Shown: positions 46,354 through 59,448, numbered from the stretch's first letter. The stretch: DNA of 64,000 nt from Auricularia sp. M13 (GCA_037042915.1 CM073202.1:2356001-2420000), one strand, 5' to 3'. Numbers and translations are program-made. Notes: generated from the letters alone by a model not told the origin.

Positions 46354-49098
46354 CGTGGAAGACGTCCGAGTCGCGGCCGGGACATTCCGGCCGCGCACCT
46401 TTGCATCCTTTCCCATTCGCCCTCGCCTCGGACCGCAGCATGCATGATATCGGCCCTGGAGCCTGCCCGGAGTTCTATCTGCTGCTGCAAGGAACGCTGC
46501 GTAAGGGTCTGCCTGCTTTCAGCTGTCTGCCGGCGGTGCCGTTGCGTAAACTTCGGATTTGGCTCAAGACGTGGATGTTGTTGGCTCAGATGCTCTGGCG
46601 ACTCGTTCCCAAGTTTACTGGCCAGCTGAGCCGCCAGCGCCCAACAGGCGCTGGCAGCTCAGATGGCTATAATACTGTCCCGACAACGAGGCTTCTGCAC
46701 GCAACTTCTCCAGCTCGCTAAAAAATACTGGTCATCGGCTTATCCGGGCGATAAAATCACGTTCGCATCGTGATTCAGATTGAACAAAGGCTATTTACCT
46801 CTGCGAATCCACAAAATCACTCGGGGCCTCGTTCTCCAGTCGCACGTGCTGGCGCGCCATCGCATTTCTGCCATTCATCCCAAGGTATCGGGTCATGGAA
46901 GAGTGACGTGCATCTTTGGGGGGTGTTCATTTCCTGGCCTCTGTCTACCAGCAATCCGTCCATGCGACCCCGGCGTGTCGGGAGTCTCGGGATCCAGGCG
47001 TCTGTGCCTGTGTGTGTGCAGGGTTGCGTCGCTTTCGTGTCAATACTGCCAGCCACGGACTCCAAAAATCGCTCAAATCATTATCAAACTTGGAGGGGCT
47101 GGTATAGGGCATCACATTTCCTCTTAGCCAAGGGCTGCTCTTACGTCTGCCAGACTCGGCTGTTCGGCCAGTTTTCACCGCCATTTGTGGTCGTCTGACC
47201 AGTATTACTATTCTTCGTGCTGTGGGGTGCGGTGCGGTGCGCCGGACGCTGGGAGTGACGTCGCGAGCATCGACAGATCTGGTCGACAGCGTCAACCGAC
47301 CATTCTAGGCCGCGTCTTCGTCTTCGGTGCCCAAACAGCAACGCCCTGTTTTTGCACTAGCCCTGAATCTTCAATTGCTCAACACGGCCGTTTGTTCCTG
47401 CGTGCAGCGACTTTCCAGGACAGGACGGATAGCCATTTCGACGCGTCCAATGCTCCTGACGCTGCTGCGGCGTGTTTCCAAATGGGATTAGCCATTCGCA
47501 AGGATCCTTTCCCTATCCCTACAATTGGACACGCCCACATATGCAATCCGTCGAATCAAAGCCTCTCACGCAGTGCCGGTTCCTGTTGCCCTTCATGAGG
47601 CCAGTTCTCGCGCGGCCGCAGTACTCGATACACTGGCGAGGGGCTGCCCGGACGCAATGAGGCAACGCCCACTCCCAGAAGTGTGTCAGAAGGCGAGGAG
47701 GCCAGTGGCAGCACCGACTCGGGCAGACGCGAGTCGGCACGCGTATCTGCGCGTACGTACGAAGCCTGTCCGATTGTATCGCGCCCCCTCCACTTGGGGC
47801 ATGGGTTCCACTGCTATTCTGCCAACGCGGTCGTGTGGCCAGACCTCCCGGGGCGCGCTTCGGACGCGTGGTGCGAGATGAAGACGGGATTGCTGCATAC
47901 CAGACTGGCACGCCCGCGACGCGATGACGAGGAGGATGACCCGGCACACAGAGCGAGCTTAGATGCGATGTTTGGGCTGTGCAGGGGCTCGCAGTTCTTA
48001 TTCGAGCCGGGAGACGCGTCCCAACCACGCCTGTCTAAATAGGGTGTCGAAGCGCGCCTTCAGCGGCCAGTAGTGTATACACGTGTACGTTATCCAGCTA
48101 GGGACGCGTCCGTCCGAGACTCTGTGCGGGCACGGACCCGCAGTTCGGGCAAGGGTGAAGGGATGTCCCGCGCGCGGCGCTCCGATGGCCAAACAAGAAC
48201 ATGTCGCGAGCCGGCGCGCGAACGCGACTGACCCGCGCATCTCCGGGCCATCAGCTGCGTTTGCGCGCAGATGGCCGAGAAGATCGTCGCATTGAACCCC
48301 AAGGCTGCTTGAATAAGGCGCAACGCACCTTGAGCATGCCGGCCCGTCGGCCATCGCTTGCCTGGCTGCACGAGTATTAAAGGGCGATCGAATCCCGCTG
48401 AACGTCATACCCCATCGCAACCCCGCGCCGGCGTCGCAATGCGCCCGCGAGCTTCAGTGGACCTCCCGTCGTCACGGCCGCAACTGCGGCCTGACACCCA
48501 GCTTATCTGCCAGCCTTTGCCTTTACTCCCACACTGCAATGATGGTGTTTTAACCGCACCTCTTGCCACATCACCGCTGCAGGGCAGCGGTCTCAGGTTT
48601 GCCTCTTAACATTTGTTCGTGCTCCTCCAGATTAGCTCACTTGCTTTGGGCAGCCACACTAGATCTAATCACTTAAGGGAGGAAGCAGGATAAATGCCGA
48701 CTCAATGGTGCATAGGAGCACCACCACAAACTGTTTTAACATGTGCAAAGTTTCAATTGATGTAGCCTGTAATTCGGGGATTCAACATCGTCATATTCGC
48801 CTTGCCTTGCTCTTTGCACCTATGAACTCGGCAGGTTTTGCTTCATGTATAGACTGTACTCGTAAATCTCAATGTTCACTTTGATTCATTCGCACGTCGT
48901 ATCCCGCCTGAGCCAGATTCTAGTATGCAGAGACCAATTCCGATTGCTGTCGAGAACTATTCGTACAGCATACGACAAGCAAAATCTAGGTAGTGCGACG
49001 GTGCAGCAACTGCGCGGAGATAGATAACACACTTACTACTTCAGACAGTCCGTTGTAGAGACAGGATACGATAATAAACACGGTGAGTGAACTCGAGT
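46354..49098. other. Gene-poor stretch of 2.7 kb
   Basis: This is the longest region without a gene that I can support. Open frames at 47519-48040 and 47998-48420 overlap on opposite strands and show no motif. No transposase, reverse transcriptase or tRNA was recognised. One strong hairpin lies at 46619-46669. The base composition is less GC-rich in parts (48600-49000). Confidence 0.45.
46619..46669. repeat. 23 bp imperfect inverted repeat with 5-base loop
   Basis: The left arm is 46619-46641 and the right arm 46647-46669; 20 of 23 positions pair, including a perfect GCCAGCGCC/GGCGCTGGC stem next to the loop CAACA. There is no coding sequence here. It may be a cruciform-forming site or the remnant of a small element. 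Confidence 0.7.
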
Positions 49099-49947
49099 TC
49101 AGAAGATGGCCCGAACGAGACCGCCACCGATCGCAGCACCTAACGAGAATCGTTGTCAGCGCGATCGCACAACAACACAGCAGCAATAGTGCCGATGGCG
49201 ACGGACCTGCACCGAAGCCAACACCACCCGCGGCGCTGTGGGCCATCGTCTTTCCGTAGCCACCGAACTTGCTCTTCTTCTTCTCGTCGACCGTGGGCGC
49301 GGTGAGTCCGATGGCGTTAGTGGCGGGCGGACCCTGTGCATTAGGATCGACAGGGCCGGCCTTGTCGGACGGCGGCGGCGGGACGCGGTAGGAGTTCAGG
49401 TTGGACGCCTTGTATGTCGAACTGGCTGCTACGTGGTACGGGGCGCGCTGGTTGACGTGCTGAGACGTTGACGGGACCTTCTCCACATAGTTGCTCGGGA
49501 AGAGACCCGTGCGAGCGCCCATGCGGCCCGTCCACCAGTCAGCGTTCGTCTCCTCGACAAGCTCGATGAGATCGCCGGCCTTGAACGAGAGGTCATTACC
49601 GTCCTGAGATGACATTAGCAATGGTTAGCGTAGCAAGCCGGCCGCCGGCGCACGTCGTCGGTCCAGTCCCACACGGCCTTCAGCATCACGGGCTCTGGCT
49701 CGGTCGGCGCTGGGGAGGGCATTGCGGGGGGAGGAGGGGCGTTGTTGCGCCTGAGAGCGCCCACGAACGCCGGTGGCGACGCAGTTGTGGCTGGCGGTGT
49801 CGGCATGCCCGTCGATGCTGCGGACGGCAGCTGCGAAGTAATGGCCCTGGCGGCCGCTGGGGTGAGCTCGTTCTGAGCAACGAGGAAAGCGACGTCCGCC
49901 TCGATGCGTGAGACGATGTGGGCAACGTATGGGTCTTGGGCAGTCAT
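49099..49947 (-). CDS. SH3-domain protein, Lsb1/Pin3-like
   Basis: The ATG at 49947 gives MTAQDPYVAHIVSRIEADVA then FLVAQNELTPAAARAITSQL, a helical N-terminal segment. A Pro/Ala-rich linker and the first SH3 strand VMLKAVWDWTD follow. After an intron (about 49612-49658) the SH3 continues GNDLSFKAGDLIELVEETNA, then DWWTGRMGARTGLFPSNYVE, with the ALYDY-like, DWW and SNYV ligand-groove residues. The tail is Pro-rich and Gly-rich, with KKKSKFGGYGKTMAHSAAGG, and a last short exon AAIGGGLVRAIF. The layout matches fungal Lsb1/Lsb2(Pin3) proteins that bind the WASP homologue Las17 at actin and endocytic sites. It is divergent from NUP159 with about 98 bases between the two start codons. Confidence 0.82.
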
Positions 49948-50045
49948 GGCGGTGTGGGTGGTCAAAGCAGAGCAACGGATTCGGCCGGCCGGAGCGTGCC
50001 ACATCTTGAGCCTCCGCGATCACCCCCGCGGCGACACAGAGCCTC
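49948..50045. promoter_or_regulatory. Shared divergent promoter of the SH3 gene and NUP159
   Basis: Only 98 bases separate the two ATGs, so both promoters and leaders must overlap or lie within the neighbouring gene. No TATA box is seen; the stretch is GC-rich with a CACCCCCGCGGCG run. Confidence 0.5.
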
Positions 50046-53000
50046 ATGGAGGTCGTGTCCAGCAACGTCAACCAGATCCAGGTCCCGCAGGCTGCGGGCC
50101 AACCCAGGCCGTTTGTTGCGGTCCCAGAAATTCAAGCTGAAGTAATCATATTTTGTCTGATTTTTTGACAATATATTGACCAGTGTTCAACCAGTTTCTT
50201 AGGCTGAAGCAACTCAATAAACACGCGCATTTACGCGTCTCGCCCTACCCGCTCGACAACAAGGCGTTTCAAGGGCCCGTAGCTCTCTTTGCGGTTTCTA
50301 CATCCAAAGCCTGCTTTGCCTCTGTCATCCGGACTGCCGATGCGGCCACTACTCAACAATTTGGTCTGTATTTCATGGATTTACGCGTAATACACGCGTA
50401 TCTGACTCTATTCCTTCAGCTATCGCGCTGGGTAGTCTAGCGAGTCTTCGTCAGGCACTCAGCACGGGCAAAGCGGAAGACAACCTCATTCCGTTTACGC
50501 CGCAGAAAACATTCGACTGTGGTGCCGAAAAGCCCGTCATCCTCAAGTTCGCAGCCAACGACGAGCGGCTTGTTGTGGGCTTTGAGCAGGGCCCTGTGCT
50601 CGTGTTCGACGTGAATGCCTTCGTCAACTCTAACGAGGTTCGTGTTCGACCAACGGTCCCGAATGACACTGACTCGTTTCCCCGTGTTCAGCGGCCAACG
50701 CCTATGATATTCCAATCTGACGCCTCGGGATATCCACGCTCTATCCACCCGAATCCTGGAGACCATCCCGAACTAGTCGCCGTACTTCGCGGCGTGTATG
50801 GACAGGATCGTGGACTATATGTCGAAATACTCGACGTGATGAACCACAAGATCGTAGGCGGGTGGTTCTCTTCGACGAGCCTCGATGCTATGCCCACCTC
50901 AGGTGAGTTCGGCATGCCTTTCCCTTACGCAGTTTCTCAAACATGTACAGTTTCTTGGTCTGCCAGAGGAAAGCAGATTGCCATCGGCACTCATAGTGGT
51001 GACATACTGCTGTACACTCCGCAAGACACGTCCATGCTCGCTCTCAAGGGCCACGTTCCGCGTCCTAGCGATCCAGCCCTGGCAGGCTGCTGCGCCTTCG
51101 CCATAACATGGCTTTCCAATACGGCGTTCCACGTCATTTACGCCAACCCTCGCGCTCTTGCCCGGTGGGATCCTGAAAGCGAGGACCATCCCGACTACCA
51201 TCACCGCATCGTCGTACACGACAAGACCAACCCAGGAGAATTCGCGCTCAGCGATAATCCATGCACGCCGTTTGGCGCGAAGCGCTTCCTGGTCCCTTGA
51301 ACGTCGTCCTGAAGAACTGGGGCACCCTTCAGTTCCTCATCTTCGCAGGTGACGGGCCTTCGTCGGATATCGGCGCCATAGGCTGCGTTGGCGATAAGTG
51401 GGGCACGCTCTCGCTCGACGAGACGGCACGCGCTACGCTCCCGCTGACTGGGGACATGGACGAGAGCGCGCTCTTCGGGCTCGAGCTGGACCTGACATCG
51501 CCTGAACCTGTCGATATCAGCGCCGAACAGGCCGACGACTCGCCGCCGCTTCCTCCGGCTCCCATTCTGCTCGCGTATACGAGCGAGGGATGGATAGACG
51601 GCTGGCACGTCATCGCGCAGAAGGAAGGACAGTACCCCGGCCTCCTTGCCGCGCCGGGCTCCAGCCAGATGAGCACGAAGCCCATTACGCCTCCCCCTGC
51701 GGCAGCAACTAGCGCGTTCGGCTCCGCCCAGCAGCCGTCGCCATTTGCGGCCGCGCAGCCTGCTGCTGCAGCGGCAAAGACGACTTCGCCATTCGGTGCT
51801 CCGCAGCCATCTGGCGCATTCGGAAGCGCAACCCCCACTCCGACGTTTGGCTCGACAGGCTTTGGCAGCGCTGCTGCGCCTACCTTCGGCTCGACGGGCT
51901 TTGGGAAAGCGCCGACTCCGGCCGCGCCAGCCTCTGCCTCAGCCTTCGGCAGTGGAGGTAGCGGCGGGGGCGCTTTTGCAGCATTCGCGAACAAGCCCTC
52001 GGCCTTCGGCGCGCCAGCAAGCACGACTCCCAGTCCCTTCGCCGCCGCTGCCGCCGCTGCGAAGTCGGGAGAAACAAAGCCAGTATCTGCATTCGCCCCC
52101 ACTCCCGCTTCCGCAGCGCCCACATTTGGCAGCACAAGCGCTCCATCTGCTGGCCCGACTTTCGGCCAGTCCAGCTTCGGCTTCGGAAAACCGGCAACCC
52201 CTGCTTTCGGTCAGACGGGCTTTGGGTTCGGGCAGCCCACAGCCGCGGCTGCGGCGCCGTCTGCTTCAACTGCGCCTGCAAGCGGCGGCGGGTTCGGTGC
52301 GTTTGCCAACAAGACCCCGTCCTTCGGCGCAGGTTCAACTCCGGCTGCTGAGCCTTCGAAATCCGCGACGCCGGCGGTCCCGGCTGGTGCTGGTGGCGGA
52401 TTCGCTGCGTTCGCGAGCAAGCCTCCCGCGTTTGGCTCCGGTTCTGGTTCTGCTGCGCCCCCTGCCACCGACGCAGCTGCGAAGTCGAGTGGACCCTTCA
52501 GTGCGTTCGCGAACAAGACACCGTCCTTTGGATCTGGATCGACTGCGCCTCCTGCGACCGACACTGCAAACTCGAGTGGTCCCTTCAGCGCGTTCACGAA
52601 CAAGACGTCTGCCTTTGGCTCCGCCCCTCCTGCAACGGAGGCGCCGAAGTTTGGCGGCCTTGCTGCCCCGACGTTCGGTGCTACATCAGCGTTTGGTCAG
52701 CCTCAAACGAACGTCGCGCAACAGCCCAAGGCGCCGACACCCGTTCCCGCAGCAGCAGCAGCACCGAACGCGGAATCCCGAAAGCCACCTGCACTGCGTT
52801 CCGAATCGCCGCCATCGTCAGACGACGAACAACCAAAGCCCAAACCAGGCGCGGGCGCGACCTCCAGTCTGGCATCCTTTGTCAAACCCTCGTCAGCCTT
52901 CGGTGCGTTCGGCGCGAGCAAGGACGGCACGCCGTCGCCGTTTGCGCTGGCAGCGTCGGGCAGCACGGACAGGGCTACCGTTGCGACGTCTGGCTTCGGT

Positions 53001-56000
53001 CAGCCATCTGCGTTGGGAGGGGGGATAAAGGCCATGGCTGGAACGGCGTTTGGGCAGACTTCTGCGCTCGGGAGTTGGGGAAAGCCGCCCGCGCCAGCTG
53101 CTGCCCAGCCGAAGGCGGCTGAATCCGTGTCGGCGCCCGCTGCTGGAGGTGGCTTCTCGGCTTTCAGTGGCTCTGGCGGATTTTCTGCATTCGCTACTGG
53201 TGCAAAGACCGCGTTGTCTGGCGATGCGGCGAAAGGCTTGTCCGATAAGAAGAAGGACGAAGCGTCCGCCGTATTTGGAGACTCGTCCTCGTCCAAGTCT
53301 TCGACTTTGTTCCAGTGGTCCAATCGACGGCAGTCGCAGCCAAAGCCTGCTGAGGACCGCGACTCCGACTCAAAGAGGAATCCGACCTCGGTGGGTTTGG
53401 GGCGTTGAGGCTTGAACTGGGAGATGAGAAGGCAGAGTCCCCCAAAAGCGACGACGGAGCGGGCAAGTCCACTGCAGCGGTGCCTGCCTCCAAGTCTGCG
53501 CCTGCGCCTGCCACACCGGTCAAGGATCCATCTCCCGCACCGACGCAAGGGAGTTCAACACCGACGGCGACTCCATCGAAGGAAACTCCAGCGCCAGTGA
53601 CTCCTGCAGCTTCCTCAGCTTTCGGTTCGTTTGCCAAGTCAACTTCGCCCTTCGGAGCGTTTGCGGCCAAGGACGGTGCTACTCCCATCGCATCAGCCTT
53701 TGCTCCGCAGGCCAGGCAACGACAACGCCCAAGAAGGATGACGAGGCGCAGAGCACGACTCCCTCGACAACGCCTGCGTCCGGGCCCGTCTTTGGAAAGA
53801 GTTTCTTCGGGGAGAGCAACGTGTTCGGCAAGTCCAGCACCCCGTCGCCTGCTCCGGGAAGCGCGTTTTCCGCATTCGCGACGCCTGGAAAGCCTTCTTT
53901 GTTTGGGCAGACACCGGCCAAAGATGATGGGTCTGGTGAGCAGGGTGCGGGAGGAGACTCTGCGAAGGAGAAGGATGCAGGAGCCTCCACTACACCTGCG
54001 AAGTCGCCATCCCTGCTTGATCATCTTGGGCCGGCATCGTCCAAGCCGCCGTCTCTGCTCGCGCGCATGGGACCTCCTCCGCCTGTGAGAATCGAACCGT
54101 TACCGCCGGATAGCGACGACAATGAAGAAGAGGGCGAGGAGGGCGAGGAGGGCGAACTTCCGGAGGGTGAAGAGGAGGAGGAATTCGACAGCGAGGAGGA
54201 ATATGAACTCGAGGTATGTTTACTATCTCCTTGAGCGGTTATCTCCTCATTTAGCACCTTTTCAGGATGTCGAAGAGGAAGACGAGGAGGAGGAAGGCGA
54301 GGACAATGATGAAGAGCCTGCAGAATCGCCGACCAGGGTCAAGCAAAAGGCCAAATCTGAAGACCCCCCAGCACCAGGATCGATTTTCAAAATCCCTGAG
54401 ATCAAGACGACGAAACCTGAACCTGCACGGGCCGCCAGTGAACCCGCGTCACCATTCAAGGTCCCGGCCCTGCCGACCGTGAGTACGCCTGCGAAACCTT
54501 CGCTATCCGGCCTCGGGCGTCCTGGTCTCGGCGGCGCACCCGCGCGCAGCTCGCCGCTCGCTTCCAATCCGCCAGTCACCGCTTCCGAGGGCAGCGCCGG
54601 CGCTGGTGTCGCTCAGCCAAAGCACCAGTTATTGATCTTTCCCATCCTCCCAAATCCGCAATCACGCCGTTCCCTGGATTCACGGATTCTGCGAAAAAGC
54701 CAGTCCCGACTTTCTCTGGATTCCCTGCAGCCCCCATGACGCCCGCTTCTGCCAATCCTCCAGCAGGCGGCAAGTTTACGCCTGCTCCTTTCCCTGCCAG
54801 TTCCAGTCCCATGCCTCCACTATTTGGCGATTCGAGTCGCAGTGCGGCACCGTCACCAGCAACATTCCCTGGTGCGGGGCCCAAGCCGGCATTTAGCTTG
54901 AGTCCAGCTACGTTCCCGGCCGTGTCGTCGCCGTCGCCGCCGCCTCACAGCCCGGCGTCTCAGTCTGTGGTACAACATCCTGTTCCCGATGAGACACCTC
55001 TCCAGCAACAGTTCGCAGAGATCTACCTCCAAATGACACGCGAACTGGAGCAGGTCTGTAACCCTTTAATTCTGCATGTCTTGATATACTGACTTGTATG
55101 ATAGCTAGGAGCTGATGCGCGCAAATGGGCGCAGCAGCGTGTCGACCTTGCTCAGGCCCGTGGTGGGCGGACACCGGCAGACCTGAGAAATCCTGAGAAA
55201 TGGGGTGTGGGCGATCTGGTTGCATTCCAACAGATTATCAAGAACTTCGAAAAGGAAGCTATGGGATTGAAAGACCATTCGCTTGAAATCTCAAAAATAT
55301 TTGCGGAGTTGCAGAGTTTGCTGCTTCAGGGTATGGTTAATATCTCTCTCATACCGGCGTCCGGAAACTGATCTTTGACTATAGGTGAGGTCAAGAAGGA
55401 GGAGATGGTGCGATACGCTCGGGCGAACAAGGATCCGGAGTTCAAGCACATGATCAGCGTGCGAGGATTGGGTCCGGAGCAGGAGGAAAGCCAGGCCAAG
55501 TTGCGCAAACAGATACAGGTTCGGGATTTCTATCTACGGAACGGCGGCAATGTGCTAAACAATTGCATCCAGGCCGTTGGAGATCGCGTGCAGCAGCTCG
55601 AAGACGTTCTCTCCAGCCTTCAACGCAAGCTCGAGGCTCATAATTCTGGGCGATATCGCATCGAGTATGTTCATCACATATTCGGACTCAATTGGTTTTC
55701 TGACTCAATTCAAGGGCTCCAACGCTGGATACCATCAACCGCACGTGTAGAAACATCGACATCGCTCTCGAGCAACGTGCGATGGAGATCTCGCAGCTGG
55801 CCGATCGAGTTGCCAAACTTCCTCTCACCAACGCAGCCGCTCCCGCAAACGTAGTCTCGACGTCGAACGCGGAGAAGAAACACGCGCGAGCGGCAAGTAT
55901 CGCGCATGCCAAGGCTGCGGATGCGGCTCTCGCTGCGGAGCACAGCGCCGAACGGCTGAAGAACATCCTCAACCGTGCGCGGACGGAGCCCATCCTCAGC

Positions 56001-56351
56001 GTCGTCTCCTCTGCGCCGCCGGTGCAGCACATTTCGCGCAGCAACCCCGCAGCGCGGCCGTCCACTTCGAAGACCCCTCCGCTATCGCAGGGCGGCTTTT
56101 TTGGGTTCAGTCCAGGCGCTACGCTCCCGAAGACGCCGCCGAAGTTCGAGTGGACGCCGCAGTCGCAGGCGGGCAGTCCGGCTGAGAGCGACGACGGAAG
56201 TCCGCTTGCGTCGAGGGGCGGTAGTGGGAGTAGAAGACAGCCGAGACATAGTGGGAGCGTGAAGTTTGAGAAGAGCAACGCTTCGAGTGGCTCCCAGGTT
56301 GTGCCTTTCGAATGGGGCCCGCTGCCTGACTTTTCCGCGGGCAAGAAGTAA
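50046..56351 (+). CDS. NUP159: FG-repeat nucleoporin Nup159/Nup214
   Basis: This is a cytoplasmic-side nuclear pore subunit that recruits Dbp5 for mRNA export. The ATG at 50046 gives MEVVSSNVNQIQVPQAAGQP. After an intron comes the N-terminal beta-propeller: FLRLKQLNKHAHLRVSPYPL, PVILKFAANDERLVVGFEQG, VSWSARGKQIAIGTHSGDIL and LKNWGTLQFLIFAGDGPSSD. From about 51700 the protein is Ser/Ala/Pro-rich with many FG motifs (FGSTGFG, AFGQTGFGFG, FGQPQ) to about 54900, with an acidic segment NEEEGEEGEEGELPEGEEEE at about 54121-54180. The C-terminus is coiled coil, for example LQQQFAEIYLQMTRELEQ, VAFQQIIKNFEKEAMGLKDH and VLNNCIQAVGDRVQQLEDVL, the Nup82-complex binding region. Frame offsets lie at about 51285, 53392, 53712 and 54620, each consistent with one missing base. 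Confidence 0.93.
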
Positions 56352-56839
56352 TCGCTGCGCCGTCGTTTGAATCTTGTAGATAATAGCTTGTATTCTGGCA
56401 TACTGATGAGCAGTTCGTTGTCAATCTTGATTTTGAATGCGAAATACTTGGAACAGGACGATTTTCGAGTTCTGATGCTGTTTGGCCAGGTTATTTATTT
56501 GTTAATGCATCAGTGGTCAAACTACCAATTGCCCTCTGCCTTTCCACGTTGACCATACCGCTTCCCATCGTGTATTACATGGTATCCTGAAAATGAAAAG
56601 TCGACCATTTCGCAGACTACGGCAATACCTAAGCCGAGGCCGCTGGTCCACTATATGAAGGACATGCTCTAGATTACACGTGAATAGGGGTCATACACGA
56701 TGTTGCGTCGTACTCTGAGATAGTGACATTTTGACGAGGTGAGATGCAGGTTCTGTAGTAACGGGCTGTTGGCCACTGGCTGAAGGGAGGGAATACCCGG
56801 GCTTCGGCCGGCGCTCTGCCACTCTGCTCCGGCCGCGTC
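56352..56839. other. Intergenic region, no gene seen
   Basis: This holds the 3' UTR of NUP159 (AT-richer at 56370-56530) and the promoter of the following membrane protein. Nothing else is seen. Confidence 0.5.
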
Positions 56840-56845
56840 GTGACG

Positions 56846-59448
56846 ATGAGCAACAACAAAGGAAAGGGGCGGGCTACGGAGCGCACGCCGCTACTGGGCT
56901 CGCCGGCATCGTCCAGCTCGAGGACACCGATACGCGCCGTGCCTGCGAGGAGCGAGCTCGCCAGCGTCGGGGTGCCGCGGCGGGAGCGCGTGTGCTCGCA
57001 CATACTGACGGGCTGCCTGGCCCTGCTCTCGCTCGTCTTCATACTGCTGCTCTTCGTGACGCTCATCACGCGACCCGTGGCACCGTCGCCGTCGCCCGAG
57101 CAGCTCTTCGACCGCAGCGTCCACTTTCGCGGGCCGTATAGCATCGACGTGATCAACATCACCGACCCGCTCACCACGCCCGACCATGTAGGCGGCATCT
57201 GGCTGCGCGTCGACGGCGATCTGTTCGTCGACTCCGACCTCGTGCTGCGCCAAATGGCGTCGACCGGCGTGCGCTGGTGGGCCAACCTGCGCTTGGGACT
57301 TGGTCGCTGGCTGGTGCGGACCATACACAATGCCACACTCGACCTCGGCACGCTCGACATTCACGACCCGCACGCAGAGCAGGGGTCTCCGCCGCTTGTG
57401 CGCGTGCGGCTCCCCAAGTTCATCGTACCATTAGAGCCGAACGAGACCTATGCTGGCGCACCGTTCTCCCCGTTCTCGTTGCCGGTCCTCATCTCCCCCA
57501 CACGGGACGTCTCTGCCCTTGCTCGATTTGCGGCCGACTCGTGGAATGCGAGTGCTATTGTCGCCAGGGTCAAGACCAAACGCGCGAGTGTTTACGGTGG
57601 CGACATGACGGCGGGCCCCATCCTTGGCTCCGTCTTCACCTGGGGATGGAAGGGTCTTCTTAGTGTCTCTGTCGACAAGTTCAAGAAGACGATCCGTGTT
57701 CCCAGTGAGTAGCTGAACTGTCTGCTGTCACAGTTGGTGGAAACGTGCTAGAACTTGGAACCCGAAACAATAGGAACGGCGCAAGCAGTACCCATAATGG
57801 GCGCTTGTTGCGCGCGTTTCTGTTGTTTCGAGGAGGTTTCCCCACCGCGATAGCTCCCATTCGTCGTGGATATTCGCTGACAGCGTCTACCAGTACCGAC
57901 AATACCCGGCCTGCCCGAACCGGGCACTCACTTACCAGAGCTTTCATCCCTCATCACACTGCTGTCGTACTCACTCGCATCGCATGGATCTGCTATCTCT
58001 ATGTCTGCCAACGCTTCGCTATCCAACATCTTTCCTTTCCTCAATGTACCATCCACGTTCCGCCTCACCATCCCCAGCACACCCATTGTCGTCTCGCTTC
58101 CTGTCCCGTTGCCGTCATACTCGGCTGCCACTACGTTTTCTACCACCACCTCCGTTGGCGAGCCGCTGCCAACAGGTCCTCTTCACTGCTATGACCCGAA
58201 TAACGCGACCCGCTCGCCGCTCGACTTTATCCCGAACCAGAAGTACCTTCCTCTGGGACGGCTCTCCATCCCTCCGCAGTCCATCCCGCCGCCCGGCGCG
58301 CCGAAGAATATTACTATCAGCGCGACGGGCGAGCTCATCCCTCTGCGGCCGTCGCTCACCTCGATGGAGGCCATCTCGCCCTTCCTCTCCGCCTACCTCG
58401 CCGGGAACCCGTACGACGTGCTCGTCACGATCGACCTTCCGATCGTGTCGAGCCCGGGCACGGGCACGGACCCCCTGATCGACCCGAGCAAGACGCTGTC
58501 GTTCCGCGCGCAGTTCCCTGGCGCGCGTCCGCGCCCGCGCATCCTCCAGGAGCTCACCATCCGCGACATGCATATCCGCTATGGCCACTCGCAGTCTGCT
58601 GCCGCTGCTGCTAGGCAGGGCAAGCTCGAGCTTGAGCCCATCGACGGCCCCATCTGGGAGAACGCGGGTGACTACACGGTGCTGGCGTCCGGCACCGTCT
58701 GGGCGCGCGTCGTGCTCCCGCGCCAGTTTGACGTCGAGGCGAACGTGACGCGCGTGTGGCCGGATATCATACTGTACGATGGTCCAGTGCCGGACGACGA
58801 CGAGGATGATCGGCGGAGGAAGACCCTCCAGTGCACACGCCGCTCGCACGCCGACGGCGCCGTCGTGGCGGCTATTCAGTGGCGCGGACGGCAAGGAACG
58901 TGCGCTGGCTGCGGCGCGGGGGAAGGTGCGCTGTCCGGAGCCGCTGCCGCCGTTCGACCCCGTCGTGGAGCGCGCGTGCGTGCGGCGGCCGCCCAAGGAG
59001 GCGCCGCTGCCGGACCCGCTGCCCGAGGCGGCGTTCGCGCGCATCCGGACGGCGGAGTGGCTCGCGGCGGCGTCGGAGAGCACGGTGCTCGACGACGGGA
59101 GCCGGACCACCGTCGTGCAGGCCAAGTTCGAGGACGTGCCCGTGGCCGTGCTGCCCGGGCGCGAGGGGCGGATGCGCAACTTTGTCAGCAAGGTGGGTGT
59201 TTAGCGTCTTTCGTCCGTGGCTGACTGCTTTTGTTTTGCTGACTACCATACTTGGCGTGCAGGCTATCTTCTCGCCCAAGGGCGCGGAGGCCGGGCTGAG
59301 CGGCGTGACGGCGGTGGCGATCGTCGTGGACGGCCTGGTGGCGCCGCGCGAGGACGGCGGGGAGGGCGACCCCGCGCGCGAGGTCGAGCTCCATGGACTT
59401 CCGGTCGACGGGAGCGTGCGCGTGGGCGGCAAGCTCGCGACGTTCTGA
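56846..59448 (+). CDS. Type II membrane protein, LEA-2/Tag1-like, probably vacuolar
   Basis: ATG 56846 (or the in-frame codon at 56840) gives MSNNKGKGRATERTPLLGSP. ERTPLL fits the acidic dileucine signal used for AP-3 sorting to the vacuole. One membrane helix (ILTGCLALLSLVFILLLFVT) is followed by a large luminal region with YSIDVINITDPLTTPDHVGG, IWLRVDGDLFVDSDLVLRQM and SPFSLPVLISPTRDVSALAR. After an intron (about 57703-57896) it continues PTIPGLPEPGTHLPELSSLI, then KNITISATGELIPLRPSLTS and EPIDGPIWENAGDYTVLASG. The last exon has GLSGVTAVAIVVDGLVAPRE and ends GGKLATF. Repeated LEA-2-like beta domains behind one helix resemble yeast Tag1 (autophagy termination). That assignment is by architecture, not by a decisive motif. 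A frame offset lies in the Asp/Arg-rich stretch at about 58805-58900. Confidence 0.6.

Noticed and set aside
47519-48420. Overlapping frames of 119-169 codons on both strands
   Set aside because: No motif, no splice structure and equal support on each strand; treated as chance frames in GC-rich DNA.
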